Of a DNA stretch of 64,000 nucleotides, positions 31,480 through 43,386 are shown one piece after another. The stretch is from Enoplolaimus lenunculus (Eukaryota; Nematoda; Enoplea; Enoplida; Thoracostomopsidae). Positions within the stretch are counted from its first letter, which is position 1; each line of letters begins with the position of its first letter. The stretch covers positions 352,001 to 416,000 of the forward strand of contig JASANG010003696.1 in assembly GCA_030248215.1 (NCBI GenBank). The letters run 5' to 3'. Both the position numbers and the translations under genes were made by a program. The notes beneath the pieces were generated by a model that saw only the letters and a list, made by a program, of their open reading frames with translations, did no database searches and had not been told where the DNA came from.

Positions 31480-33180
31480 ACATCCACGGAGTAGCCCCCA
31501 TATAAGGTTGGGACCCTGCACCTAAGCATAAGCCACCTATCCTTGGCGATCCCAATCTTATGATTGTGCGATGGCAAAACTTGTAGAATCGGCTTAGCTA
31601 CGCTGGCTTAGCCGTGTTCGGGATAGGATTTCCGCGCCCAGATCTGGAGTGCACTTGCATTCCCAGTCCTTATCCGTCATCACCGGACCCATTTATGGCT
31701 TAAGAAATCAGTAAATTTTTAACCTACTAAAAACCGGCCAGCCAAATACATGGCTGTACTGCAATAAAACAAAACTCGGGACCAGGAGACTCATAATCCT
31801 TGCGCATTCCTACCCCTGGTTAAAACATCTGACCACCGTGGCGAGACTCCCTCGCCATCCGGTGGGCAGGCAAAATTCGGAGCGCGAGGAAAAATAAATT
31901 CTTGGTAAAAAGGATCTGGTCAAAAAGGAAAAAGAAAAACGGGACCCGCGCCGCCTATTTTTAAGGCTGTAGAAATTTTACTTACACAGAACATTCGAAA
32001 CTCCCTGGATCCAAAAATCAACCGGAAAAAGAAAAAGAAAAAGAAAAACACCCATTCCCAGTCCGGACAATAACAACATATTCTAACTCGGACTCGCTCG
32101 GTCGCGAATCAAGCCAGTCCGAGTCAGAGTCAACAAAAACAGCCCCGTCCAGCGAGGATTGACGCGTCAAGAACGAACAAAGCTGGTTAATTAGGGTAAA
32201 AAACAATCTCAACTTTAAAGCTGCAACAAACAATTTAGGAGCTCCCAAAAAATATGTGAATTTTCCCATATAAACTCGACACCTATGTTTTATTATTTAA
32301 AAATAATGCAGATTGAACATGTTAAAACTTTTTCGCCTGATTCCCTGGTACCGCTGACACATCCGGCCACCGGTACGCGAGAGAACATCTTGACAAATTC
32401 AAAATTTAGCGTAGCCGACTTCTGTGCTCGAAGCCGGCCACATCGGCGAGTGAAAACTGTAAACCAAAGACATGAAAATTACGCTTAGAAGGCATCCGCA
32501 AAATTTATGTGCCATACTGGCAACCTGAACACGAAAGCAAACTGAATGCCTAAATTGTAGAATCGGCAGCGGCTTTTATACCCTGCCGGATGGCTAAACC
32601 AAATTTGCATAATTAGAAGCTTATTTGCATAAGCTTCCTAAAATTTTGTAAAATTAGCATAAATTTCTGAAAACCGGCCAGATAGTTATGGTCAAAAATT
32701 TTCGAATTCGGAGTGAAAACAACAACTACAAAAAAAACAACGACAACAACAAGAGCAACAACATTGCAACTAGTAAACCAAAATAAACAAGGAACCGGAG
32801 GGGGAAGAAAATTATGAAAGATCAATTAAGTTAGGGTAGCAAGACGTTTACATGAGGTGGGTGTCTGTTCAGATGCACTGCGCAGGCTGCTCACGCTCAG
32901 AATCTGAAATTTCCAGCTGCTGAAATAAATGCTAGAGGAGCGCCTGACCCCGTGCCACTTGCTAGCGTCCATGGGGTACACGTCCGCACCGCGTCTCAAA
33001 TGTAATAACTGCAAGCAGCTGTGACCCAAAGCGGAATCGCTCCGCGATAACCGGGCAAATTTTGCAGAATATCATAACCTCAAAAGCGCGCAACCAGAGG
33101 CATCCCTACAGAAACGATCAACCTTCAACAAGCCTAATTACAAAGTTTGAGAGCTTTCGTAAACGAGAAAGAGAAAGATG
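31480..33180 (+). mobile_element. Probable retroelement remnant (fossil), family uncertain
   Basis: This 1.7-kb block differs from its surroundings: higher GC, MITE-free, plus-strand runs of lysine/glutamate and serine/glutamate codons, and towards the right a short CNNC-type cysteine pair that recalls a Gag-like zinc knuckle. I see no complete open frame, no terminal repeats and no polymerase. I read it as an old, heavily broken piece with many breaks. Non-retroelement origin remains possible. Confidence 0.3.
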
Positions 33181-33188
33181 CTTGTGCG

Positions 33189-33410
33189 ACTGTATATACT
33201 AGGGCCGTAATAGTAGCACAAGCATTTTTCTAAGCCTAAGCCTAAACGTAAGAATAAGCTTACACCTAAGCCAATGCCTAAGTCTAAGTCTAAGTATAAC
33301 AATGAGTTTATACTTAAGCCTAAGCTTAAACAAAAAATAGTCTAAAGCTTAAGCTTATTCTACTGCAATCCTGCAGAAAAACAGTTCAACCCCTGATTTT
33401 TACATGCGCC
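33189..33410 (-). mobile_element. TTAGGC MITE, family A
   Basis: TGTATATACTAGGGCCG at the left, GCCTAA-rich core, TACTGCAATCCTGCAGAAA and GATTTTTACATGCGCC at the right. More diverged than the intronic copies. Confidence 0.7.
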
Positions 33411-33476
33411 GAAGTTTTTAACCATTTCATTGTGATAACAGTAACAAATTATAATTTTGGATGTAACGAAGCGTAA

Positions 33477-33650
33477 TACACTGTAAATTCAAGTAAGTTG
33501 ATTTTAACTCAGAATGAGTTGAATCCACTCAAAAATCTAAGCTTTGAACTAGGTATTTCAGAACTCAGAATTCTGAATTGTTTCAACTCATTCTGAATTA
33601 AACTAATAAACTCATCCAGAATTATAACCGGTTTTGCTCAGCATTTTTCT
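33477..33650. mobile_element. MITE family D, copy 1
   Basis: TACACTGTAAATTCAAGTAAGTTGA at the left and an interior of AACTCA/TGAGTT words. The right end is decayed. The best copy is 45254-45511. Confidence 0.55.
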
Positions 33651-33744
33651 GTGAATGTCATAAAAATAAAATTTATAATAAGATTTTATTGCTGTTATAC
33701 GGCAAAGGAACAATTAAAATCATCACAGGTGTTGACAGTTTTTG

Positions 33745-34049
33745 TTAAGCTCCATTCACACGTGAAAGTGTTTGCAGCGAGAACTCGCAGCTGCAACCTA
33801 CACGAAATACTACTTGCAGCTGCAAGTATTGTCAAAGGAACATTCCGACTGACCAATCAAACTGCAAGTGTAAGAAATTCAAGCGACTTGCAACTGCGTT
33901 CACAGGTACGAATTAAATTCAATAGCATAAATGCTAGTAAATAATTTGCCGTTGCAAGAACTTCAAAGCTGCTTTGTTACCAAACTTGCACATGCACGTT
34001 GCAAGTTTTATGCTGCAAAAACTTGCCTATGTGTCGAATAGGGTTTGAA
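33745..34049. mobile_element. MITE family B, larger diverged copy
   Basis: TTAAGCTCCATTCACACGTG at the left and ACTTGCCTATGTGTCGAATAG at the right, with repeated AACTTGCA and GCAGCTGCAAC words inside. Compared with the 131-bp copy at 13887 it has about 170 extra bases. Confidence 0.6.
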
Positions 34050-34995
34050 CCTCAAATGTTATATAAAATTATCTGTCATCTGTCGAGTTGTAGAAAAACC
34101 AACAAAATTGAGTTTATATTTCACCATAATTATAAAAATCAAAACTTTCGATTCGAATGAAGCAGCAAGAATTGTAAAACTAAGCAAAAATTAATCTTCT
34201 AATTGGTTTAAAAAAAATTTAGTTTGTGACAATTGATGCTGGAAGATATTAACAAGGGTACGCGGCAAGTTTACAGTAGGAAGACGGATTTAAACGGAGC
34301 ACACAGCATTAAAATCCTAAACACGGCAATAAATATATTGTCCCGTTCATCTGAGTCGTATACCGAACAATTTAGGGCTGCGACCAAGGATTGCCCCAAC
34401 TAATTTAGCAGCAGCAGTACCAAGAATAAGCCCTATATACAAGTTTTAAAATATTTCAGATGTCATCAAATGCATGTCAAAAATTAATTATATTAAAACG
34501 TAAAATTTGTGATCAATTCATATTAATTGACAGTCAAATTTTTATTTGAAATCCAAAATAAAATCAAATTTAACTAATTTCGTGACAGTTGTGAACATCA
34601 GGAAGCGAGGGTCGTTCAAATGCTTATGAATTATAAAGAACAGGTTCCAAACAAAATTGTGAAAGCTGAAGATAAGCATAAACATTATATCTACTAGTCA
34701 GCCGACTTTGAGCAATGCGTAAAATGTAGCGAACCCATAACAATCTGCATGCAATGTTTTTTCACAGAACTATCACATTTCTGTTCTAAGAAAATAGTGT
34801 AAACAAAGTAATGCTGAAATGTTGCCCAAGTACGTATGCGGGGTATTCCAGTTTTAATTATATAAATATAAAAAGCTGGAGAGTGCTACATACGTATTTT
34901 GGGCACCGTTGCAGCACAACTAAATATTGTTTTTAACAATATATAACAAAACGTTCTACAAAATAATTATAGTACGCTTGGTCATCTCTTCCAGC
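34050..34995. other. Intergenic, nothing recognised
   Basis: AT-rich; no coding or repeat signal. Confidence 0.4.
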
Positions 34996-34999
34996 TGGC

Positions 35000-35320
35000 G
35001 TTGGTCCAAAGATGTTTTGATTTTGAAAATTTCTGCTTTTTTGACCTGCTCATAACCTCCACTGGTTATTCCACATCCAAATTTGGATATTTGAAAATTT
35101 TGGCTTTAATGTCTCACGGTCAACAGAATTTTTTTGTTAAAGTGGTAAGGTCCCTACTTAACAGTTTTGCTCTCAAAATTTTTTTATAAAAAATTTTCTC
35201 GCAAAATTTTTTCGCAAAAAACAGTGTCTCTACCTTGCAATTTTTCGCCCCCAGAAAATTTTTTGGTTATACAATGATAAGGGTCCTACCTTACAATTTT
35301 CACGTTTAAATATTTTAACT
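35000..35320. repeat. Repeat R copy 3 followed by family I fragment
   Basis: 35000-35130 follows the word order of repeat R (GATGTTTTGATTTTGAAAA, CCACATCCAAATTTGG, TGTCTCACGG). From about 35140 to 35310 there are family I words (GGTCCCTACTTA, AAAATTTTTT, CCTTACAATTTTC). Confidence 0.4.
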
Positions 35321-35369
35321 GAAATATGAAGCGCAAGCAGGAAGTTTATCTTAGTCATCAATATTTAAG

Positions 35370-35912
35370 CCCCAATCAGGAGGAGTCCGTATTCCTAAGA
35401 AGAGTCCGTAAGCGGAGAGTCCCTGAACACTAACTAAATGTCAATTATCCCTAATTGTAGTACGTGAACGAAATAAAGTTGAGTTGGAAACTTTAAAGCA
35501 TACTTAAGTTTTCAAAGTACATTCCTAACCTTGCGTTATCGCTCAACCTTTTGATACAAAACAAATATTAAACTTATAATTCAACGGATAAAAAAACCAA
35601 AAACAAACAAAAAAACCAAAACACCAAAAGCACAGAAAAAACCCGAAAATAGCGCAAAACAGCACAAACAAAACACCCCCCCCACCCAACAAAAACACCA
35701 AAAAAAGACGAACGAAAAAAAAAAAAAAAAAACAAAAAAAAAAAAAAAAAAAAGAAAAAAAAACAAAAAAACAAAAAAGTTGTCAATACTGGTGTATCAG
35801 TAACGAGAGACAGCGGACGTCGGATTGAAAATAAATAACAGTCCGTAACCGAATAACGGATGGGGCACCCTTTGAACAGGCCGAATAAATATCAGTCCCC
35901 TCTCTTATTAAG
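35370..35912 (+). mobile_element. MITE family H with A-rich expansion
   Basis: Word order of family H is kept: GGAGTCCGTATTCCTAA, TGTCAATTATCCCTAATTG, ACTTAAGTTTT, then AACAGTCCGTAACCGAATAAC, CCCTTTGAACAGG and CCCTCTCTTATT. Between them, 35585-35780 is an A-rich tract with C and G interruptions that produces spurious long Phe-rich frames on the minus strand. Confidence 0.6.
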
Positions 35913-36636
35913 GTTCCTTTTCAGTATTCAAGTTTAAGTAATACTCTCAAATATATACTGCCTCAATTTTGGAATACGCATAGCGAGAAATGAACCCTTG
36001 TCGAGATAGCGTAAATCTTGTGAACTCAACCTAAATTCCTGCTCACTCGTACAATTTTGCCAGCATAAATTTGTAGATTCAACTTTAGCTAAAACAGTTT
36101 TCGACTAAAACTTTTGCATGCATTCGTTGCAATTGGGCGGCGTTTATTAGTAAACAAAAAACTTGCACGTGTGAACAAGGCTTTCAGCGCAACTTTTACG
36201 CATTTAAATAAAAATGTAAACAACATGCTTTTGCCGTTGAAATTGGCGACTTTAAACAAAATCGCTCACAATTCTCGATCGTTTCAAAACAGTTTGGACG
36301 AAAATATGTTTATCATTTTAAAATTAACCCTCGGTTATGATTTCAAAAACACAACTCGTCTGCCGATGTGGATTATATTAATTTTGATTATATTGAAAAT
36401 ATACGGGTCATGCATAATCAATTAGTTGCCAGTTGACGAAGTTAAATTCAAGTTTGATGTTGTTATCGAATCCAATTATAATATTTACTGCGTTCATCAT
36501 TGTACGCTGATGATGCTTTTCTATTCGAGAATTTTTAAAAGATAATTGTTTACCTGTGTTGTATGCGTTCGATCGTCGCAAAGTCGTACTGACAAAATAG
36601 AATTAATTTGTAAAATTATAATGTGCCGAACAGACA
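35913..36636. other. Intergenic with a family B fragment
   Basis: 36095-36185 holds ACTAAAACTTTTGCATGC and AAAAACTTGCACGTGTGAAC, the right half of MITE B. The overlapping 103-codon frame therefore begins in repeat sequence and is not called a gene. Confidence 0.4.
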
Positions 36637-36639
36637 GGC

Positions 36640-36800
36640 ATGTAGCCAGCTCACTTTGCTTGGAGAAGGCTAAAAAATTTTTTCATGAGGGACACACAAG
36701 AGTGTTCAATGACTTACAAGCAAGGTTGAAAATTTTCTATTCAAGACAATTTTGCCATGACAGTGTTGAGCTTTTACGGCAACCCCTTTACGACGGGCGT
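36640..36800 (+). mobile_element. MITE family G
   Basis: GCATGTAGCCAGCTCACTTTGC at the left, AATGACTTACAAGCAAGG in the middle, TTACGACGGGCG at the right. Confidence 0.6.
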
Positions 36801-36890
36801 TCATATTGTGCGTTGTTTATAAGGCTTTTATAAAAGAAACACTAGTGTGAACGAACCGTAGTTATTAAGTATAGTAAAGCTCGGCTAAAC

Positions 36891-36960
36891 CAAAACGCTT
36901 ACGCTAAGGCTTAGGAATACGCTTAATCTACTGTTACACCCCTTAAAGTAACATTGGCGA
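36891..36960 (+). mobile_element. TTAGGC MITE, subfamily E, right-end fragment
   Basis: GCTAAGGCTTAGGAATACGC then CACCCCTTAAAGTAACATTGG. Confidence 0.55.
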
Positions 36961-37596
36961 ACATGTCTATGAATTTATCAAATCAATGATATAGTACCAT
37001 AATGCAAGATGTAACAGAATATGTTAGGAATCGGTGTTTGTTTCCGTTATAGAAATACCGAAATTTCCGTTATATTTTCATGCTCAAAATTAGTTATAAA
37101 TCACATATATATCGCGTAATTTTACATTACAGATAAATGTTCGATGTGATACCAAAAATTATAAAATTTGACCAAAATCGTAAAAATTTCAGTGCATCCG
37201 CTATTCCTTGTTTAAAGATGTCCGAAACCGCAGTGAATATTTGCATGCGTCAATTGGGTTGGCAGCTAAAAATAAAACATCTTTGAAACTGTTATATTGT
37301 AACATATATCCGTTTTCGTTTTCCGTTTCTTGTTATTTTGATCGCTATCTGTTTTCGTGACCGTTTCCGTTGCTTTTACTATTCGTTTACACCCTGCCAT
37401 AATATGATTAATATTTACAGCTAAATATTGTTTATAAAATGGCACGTAATAAACGTTATGGCAAAATATTACCATTTGCCACGGCAGGTATCACCCTCGC
37501 GTAAAAACATCTTACCTGTCACACATCATTTGTGCAGTTAAAATGCCGTCAGACATTAAACAAACAATTTTCGACTGAAATCTGTAAACCTACAAC
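36961..37596. other. Intergenic, nothing recognised
   Basis: A minus-strand 69-codon Lys/Thr-rich frame at 37266-37475 has no supporting signal. Words TTCCGTTTC / GTTTTCGT repeat at 37310-37385. Confidence 0.35.
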
Positions 37597-37818
37597 CAGA
37601 TGCGGATCCAAAAAGTTCTGACCGCGAAGCAGCGGCCTGGCAAATGTTATGAAACGCAAAAATTGTAAGGTAGGAGGGACCTTATCATTTTGTCACAAAA
37701 ATGCTGCGGGAAAAATTTTAAAAAAATTGTTAGGGACCTTACCATTTTAACACAAAAAAGTTTCTGAGGGTGGGGGGCGTACGTTCCCCCGCCCCCTCCT
37801 CTGGATTCTCTGCTAATG
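37597..37818. mobile_element. MITE family I
   Basis: ACCAGATGCGGATCCAAAAAG at the left, CCTCTGGATTCTCTGCTAATG at the right, with two GGACCTTA..CATTTT modules. Confidence 0.65.
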
Positions 37819-37906
37819 CCTACAACGTTCAGTTAACTGATGTCAGGTGTAAACGACTAGTAAAGATAACAAAAACATATATTAATTAAAATAACGGAGC
37901 CAAAAA

Positions 37907-38147
37907 ATGGATGACCCATTCCCAAACCCTACTGTCAAGGACTCAAGTCATTCGGACGCCAACTGCTTTCAAACACCACATCAAAGTCCCTTGCACACTT
38001 ATAAACCTACCCATGTATTTTCCGCGAATCCTTTTCGATTGGATGAGATCTGCAGCAAAAAAGCGATATCGTTCAAATTTATGAATATCGCGGATGTCAT
38101 AGAAACTAAAAACAGCTTTTTAATATATGACGGGCTGAACTGTGAAC
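37907..38147 (+). CDS. Candidate first coding exon, unidentified
   Basis: Starts at an ATG in a good context (AAAAAATGG) and runs 80 codons to a strong donor (GAAC then GTAAGC at 38148). The peptide is mixed in composition, with Pro/His/Ser-rich text early (PHQSPLHTYKPTHVF) and FKFMNIADVIETKNSF later. No partner exon was identified. A 92-codon frame of this kind could occur by chance, so the call is weak. Confidence 0.3.
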
Positions 38148-38185
38148 GTAAGCAACGCCTTATCTTGAGGCTTTACCTAATTTAA

Positions 38186-38570
38186 TTATTAAGCACAGTC
38201 TGATTTCAATACTGAGTTTTAGAATGACCTGTTTACCGATTTGTGTAATATATAATTGGTTACGCTCCAAAACTCGCCATTTATATATATATCTAATTTA
38301 GTCTAAGGGTCTTTAAAAAACTTATATAATGAGCATAGCAAGGCGGAAAATTTACTTTTGTCGCAACAGACCTGATTCCGCAAAAATATAAAGAACAAGT
38401 TATTTGCCGGATAGGCAAATATAGGGTCACCGCAAGTCAAAGATGGTAAATTATTTCATCTGCGGGCATTCAGATTTTCAATTGTTTGCATAAACGTAAT
38501 TGAGTCGTCTTAAATTTTTTGGGCACTAAATTCAGAAAGATTTGACATCTAATCAAGTCAGCGTAATGCG
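38186..38570. other. Intergenic, nothing recognised
   Basis: No signal. Confidence 0.35.
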
Positions 38571-38572
38571 GG

Positions 38573-39223
38573 GTTCACGTTATAACTGGGGCAGCTTGGG
38601 ACACGTTTTGTCCAAGTTGATTCGACGTCAACATAAAATTTTGTGATCCGAATTGCGGTTATGTAGACAAAATGTGAATGTCACATGACATTGACATACA
38701 AATCACTGATCTCAAGCGATCATCGTATACAAATAGCCATTTGCCATATGATAATGATACTGCGAGACATTTATGCGAATATCATATGATATTCCAAAAT
38801 TCTACTAAATATCATGATATTATGTAGGACAATGGAATTTGTGCGCGCTAATAAAACAGTAAAAAGTCAGATAATGCAACATTGAATGATTTCGAAAGTT
38901 GAATTAGCTTCTACGTTTTTGCTTCTCGCTGAATTTTTCCCAAAATATATTCCTAAGTACAAACAATTTAAATTTCAAATTTTAGTATCATATGACATTC
39001 TACAGGATAATCAAGCTAGTTTACGAGAACTTTGCAGACATTTTCAAACATATCATATGATACTCGCAGACAACGTTTGGAATATCATGTGATATTGCAG
39101 TACAAACAGTAGATGTCGCATCAGGATAGCAGACAATTCAAATTTTTTGAAAATGTTACCAGCTATAGTCATAGGGACAAAACGTGTTCCGTGCTGCCCC
39201 AGTCATAACGTGAACCCCGCATA
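38573..39223. mobile_element. MITE family J, complete, 651 bp
   Basis: Ends ATGCGGGGTTCACGTTATAA and TTATAACG-type mirror GTCATAACGTGAACCCCGCAT. The inverted repeat extends about 50 bases through GGGGCAGC and GACAAAACGTG. The interior holds at least six copies of a near-palindrome TCATATGATA (CATATGACATT, ATATCATATGATATTCC, CATATGATACTCGCAGAC and others), each often next to GCAGACA. Confidence 0.85.
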
Positions 39224-39890
39224 ACATTATATTGGGTGCAAGCACGATTCAACGTTTTTAATGTTTAATAAATATATTTACGAATGTATTTATTTTTTAG
39301 CCCCACTTGCTTTCCTTTCGTAACAATACTTTACCTTATCGCTATGCAATGTTGTCATGGCTTTGTGCAAGCGCATGGATTTAGTTTATGCAAGGATTAA
39401 TTTTCTCGGAATACCACGTCTAGTTATAAAAGCTAAAAAATGATGATAGGGCTAACAACTCTTCTTAGAATTTTTGTTTTTATCAACGCTACACTTCGCC
39501 GTATATCTTGCCTGTTAGATTGACATAAAATTGTCCACCCAGGTCTGAAAACTTACCGTTTGTGGGGCCTATAGTTAGCGAAGCTGGGAGTAATGCTTCA
39601 ACGGACGGCGAAAGCTGTTGTCGTACTCTCGTCGCAGTGAGTAGCAAGGTGCCGTTGAGCTGAGTTACCGGAGCAGAGTAACTAATTGGCTTCACGAATG
39701 CCCGTTAAAAGGGCAAATACACCACTTTTTGTACTGTATTCAACTTAACATGCAAGATAATTTGCCGGATTTAGTAATTTGAACAGCAAGGCATAAACTT
39801 GTCAGTAAATTTTACATTACAAAAATTTGTCACAATTTTAGCTCGAAAGCCTTCCATGAAAACAGCTTCAAATTAGCACCTGCAGTGTTC
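39224..39890 (-). other. Intergenic with one coding-like island
   Basis: On the minus strand 39557-39709 is GC-richer, reads open (words such as SYSAPVTQLNGTLLLTATRV) and ends at a strong donor (AACG then GTAAGT). No acceptor or partner exon was found, so it is noted rather than called. The rest shows nothing. Confidence 0.2.
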
Positions 39891-39892
39891 GA

Positions 39893-40330
39893 GGGTTGAC
39901 CCGAATAAGAGGGGGGTAATAAGAGGGGCGGGTTCCCATTTTGAGTCCCGATCAATATGAGTGCGTATCCCTAATAAGAGTCCGTAAGCGGATAGAGTCC
40001 TTAAACCTTAATTTGAGTCCATAAATGTCAATTATCCCTAATTGTAGCGCATAAATGACTCCAGTTCCAAATAGTTTGACTTCGAAACTGTAAAAAGAGT
40101 ACTTAAGTTTTGTAAGTACATTCCAACGTATAACCTTGCATTTTCGCTCAAGCTATTGACACAACACAAACAAACATTTAATTAAACGGATAGTTGCAGT
40201 ACCGGATATATATCAGTAACGAAGGGTTGCGGAGCGTGGAATAAATAACAGTCCGTAACCAAATAACAAGGGGTGTACCCTCTGGAGAGGTCAAATAAAT
40301 ATCAGTTCCCCTCCTCTTATTCGGGTCAAT
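39893..40330 (+). mobile_element. MITE family H, complete
   Basis: TTGACCCGAATAAGAGG to CCTCTTATTCGGGTCAA, about 430 bp, with the conserved inner order TGGGAACC-type block, GGAGTCCGTA-type block, TGTCAATTATCCCTAATTG, ACTTAAGTTTTG, CGGATATATATCAGTAACGAAGG and AACAGTCCGTAACC. Confidence 0.8.
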
Positions 40331-41175
40331 AGAGTAGCATTTAAAACGAGCGCATGAATTCGAGAGGCATTTTAGCGTAGAATTAATTTCATAGCAAAGT
40401 TAAAAAACGTTCTTATGTATCTATAGCGTATAAACCTTTGAAGATTGCCGCTAGCAAAAACAGGAGTCACCGTCCGAGGGCGGTGACAATAAGTGCATTT
40501 GTGTCAACCTATTCAATGATATTTTTCGACGGTTTATATATTAATGTCGACCACAAAGGCTTGTTTCAGGACCGTTTCGATCCCGTCCGGCGAGTACAAT
40601 ATAATCATCTGACGATGGCTGATAAATCAAATAAAATGTTTAATATTTTAAATTTAATAAAAATTCAAAGGTACCCTAAAACGTCATTTATATTTTCTGA
40701 GTAATTTGGACCAATTTGCTCTGCGCGACAAGTTTAGGGTCAAGGAGAACACTGTAAAGCTGCCGTCGTTCGGTACTGGCCCAAAGTGGCGGTCTGCCAC
40801 TGTCGGACTGTTTAGATCCGTCACACGATTTGGGCAATGGTGTTCTGTTTGGATAGTGATCCACGGTGGTAGTACCATAGACCGCCCCACGTTCTGCATT
40901 GCGATTCACATTACCGTGGAAGTTCCCACAGAAATTGTTTTGTTGTTTGGTTGCTATCTTTGTTGGTTTGACAGAAAGTATATATAGTTACATAAGTTCA
41001 ACGCTTTTCAAACCATTTATAGAATGTGATATTGTTCTAAACGAAATCCAAGCCTTATATAAACTTCTTGACGTTCTTATGTTAATGTAATTTTTAGATT
41101 TAAGCTCGCTTTATCGTCTATTATACCACGGAACAATAATGCATTATTATTATTATGCATGAGGCTCCACAGCCA
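40331..41175. other. Intergenic with a GC-richer island
   Basis: About 40690-40990 is GC-richer and open on both strands, but no start, splice pair or family supports either reading. I leave it uncalled. Confidence 0.25.
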
Positions 41176-41179
41176 AGAA

Positions 41180-41330
41180 AAGGGCCCAAGAGGTATTAGT
41201 CATCGCTGGAAAAATTTTGGTCCCCATAGAAAATTTTCAGCCTTGCATGTAAGCCATCGAAAACCCTATCGTATGTTCCTTCTGAAAAATGTTTGGCTCT
41301 CATGGCAAGGCGAGCTGGCTATACGCCTGT
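41180..41330 (-). mobile_element. MITE family G (inverted)
   Basis: GGGCCCAAGAGG at the left, CAGCCTTGCATGTAAGCCATC in the middle, GGCAAGGCGAGCTGGCTATACG at the right. Confidence 0.55.
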
Positions 41331-41449
41331 ATGACTGAGAAACACGCAATGCGATATGACTTAGTCTTCATGAACCGAACGAAATCGGCTGTGTATTACT
41401 GGCCGGTGCAAGCGAATTATAATCAATTATGTCCTAATTCAATTTGAAG

Positions 41450-41830
41450 CTAAGAAACAAAACAAGTAGCTGTATGCTCTCTAAAAGCTTAAACTAACTT
41501 GATTTAAGCTTAAGCTAATGCAGCGGCATTACACTAACTTGCTACATTAAAGAAATCTCACAGGTTGCGATTACGCTTAACCTCGTTTAAAATCTTATAT
41601 ATTTTTAGTTTAAGTTAAACTTTAACTCTGAAATACGCATAACTTCTGGGCTGTTCTTGTTACTTGCAAAATAATTTTTACTTAAACTCGTGTTATACTA
41701 ATAAATATTAAGTTAGTCAATTTAGTTTACAATTCAAGTTTAGTTAGTACATCCAGCCATTTAAGTTTTACTTAAATCAATAATAAACTTTAGTTCAGCT
41801 ATAATTTAAGTTTAAATTTTAGAGCGTGTG
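41450..41830. repeat. Dispersed repeat P, inverted copy
   Basis: Runs of TTTAAGTTAAACTTTAA and ACTTCTGGGCTGTT..TTACTTGCAAAATAATT mirror the copy at 20460-20800. Confidence 0.4.
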
Positions 41831-42199
41831 GCGTTTGGTAGAAATATCTGTTCCACCAAGGGAAGCGAATACATTTGTGACCCTATTTAAACCAAAACAG
41901 TGAACTTTTAAATGAAATCACATCCTCATTGCGTTTTTCAACAAAATTCACATTTGAAACAAGCTATTGTGAGAATTTTAGCAACAAACTAGAAAATAAT
42001 GGTATTCCCTTCTATTTCAATAATCGTACGTCAAAGTTTAGTACTGAGACAGCTGGTAGACGTGCTGTGTAATAATAGAAATTAACAGAAATAGATAATA
42101 GGAATTAGGCTTATATACGTATGGAGTACACTTTGAAATTAAAGCAATACACTAAATGCTGTTTTGTATATATGAAAACAGTTATGAAATAAACTATTT
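41831..42199. other. Intergenic, nothing recognised
   Basis: No signal. Confidence 0.35.
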
Positions 42200-42361
42200 G
42201 GCCCATTTTACTTTAAGGGGCGTCCAGGTTTCTGGTGGGTCCATAAAACCGTAAGTTTAGATTTTAGATTACATTTCTTTGCTTAGGCTTAAGCTTAGGA
42301 TTAGGTTTACGCTTAGGAATCCACTTAATCTAATGTTACGCCCCTTAAAGTAACATTGGAC
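42200..42361 (+). mobile_element. TTAGGC MITE, subfamily E, complete
   Basis: GGCCCATTTTACTTTAAGGGG to CCCCTTAAAGTAACATTGGAC, 162 bp, with GCTTAGGCTTAAGCTTAGG in the core. Confidence 0.85.
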
Positions 42362-42640
42362 AACTATTTCGTAGAAACTCAACTGTATACGAAACTGTTG
42401 GCGGCGGTGTCCTTGGTTTGCAAACTGCAAAAGTATCCAAAACCCCTAAACCAAATGCCAAAAAGGGCAATGGACCCGTCATCCCCTGTTCGTCTAATTA
42501 CGGTTTTGAGCTTCGAACACTGGCTTAGGCTTAGGTTACAAAATGCTCACAATGTTGAACAGTTGCCAAAACGCAAATAGGGTAACTAGAGTCGAACGTC
42601 GATAAAGTTTACAACTGTTTACGTTCAATCCAGACATGAA
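42362..42640. other. Spacer between two TTAGGC MITEs
   Basis: No gene. A short CTTAGGCTTAGG stretch at about 42525 suggests a third, lost element. Confidence 0.35.
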
Positions 42641-42642
42641 AC

Positions 42643-42836
42643 GGCCCATGTAAAGATCAGGTGCGGAACGTTTTTTTATGGGACTGGAAAACAATAAAAG
42701 CTAAAGCTTTAGACTATTTTGCTTGGTTTAGGCTTAGGCTTAGGAATAAACTCATTCTTACGATTAGACTTAGGCTTAGGCTTAGGCTTAGGAATATGCT
42801 TATACTACTGTTACACTCGTGTTCTTTACATTGGCC
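42643..42836 (+). mobile_element. TTAGGC MITE, family A, complete
   Basis: GGCCCATGTAAAGATCAGG to GTTCTTTACATTGGCC, 194 bp, with two tracts of GGCTTAGGCTTAGG. Confidence 0.9.
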
Positions 42837-42894
42837 CAAACAAAATCACGCAGTTAAAATGATGTTCAAAAATTGGCTAGTTTTTACGCTATAC

Positions 42895-43286
42895 TGTAGT
42901 GACCGAAATAAGAGGTGGTACTGTGATTTGTTTTGCAATTCAAAAGCGACGTCTGTCATTCGGTTACAGATGGTTACTTATTTCAATGCATCCCACGTTT
43001 GTTGGACCCTTCTGTTTGGCTTCCTTTATTTGGACAAATCTGACAAGTTCCGATGCATATTTGTTGATTGCCATGTTTGTTAATCTTTTTTTATTTAATA
43101 AAGTTTATGTAAGTCGTCTGAGTGTCTGGTACAACATACTTAACCAATCTAGGAAATTCTGATTTATGGACTAATAAGGATTTATACACTTTATCCACTA
43201 ACGGAATCTAATTAGAGATACGGACTCCTATTGATCAGGACCCAAGATGGGGACATCTTATTTTCCTTCTTATTCGGGTAACTATA
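42895..43286. mobile_element. MITE family H, rearranged copy
   Basis: Left end TAGTGACCGAAATAAGAGG and right-end words (GATACGGACTCCTATTGATC, AAGATGGGGACA, CTTCTTATTCGGGTAACTA) are both present, but the middle is foreign to the family. Confidence 0.5.
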
Positions 43287-43287
43287 C

Positions 43288-43322
43288 TGCGTAAAAAAAA
43301 AACAAAAACAAAACAAAAAAAA

Positions 43323-43386
<64 letters not shown>

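Noticed and set aside
35574-35786. Long Phe-rich open frames on the minus strand
   Set aside because: They are translations of an A-rich low-complexity tract inside a family H MITE.
36114-36425. 103-codon frame with a hydrophobic end
   Set aside because: Its beginning is family B MITE sequence and nothing else supports it.
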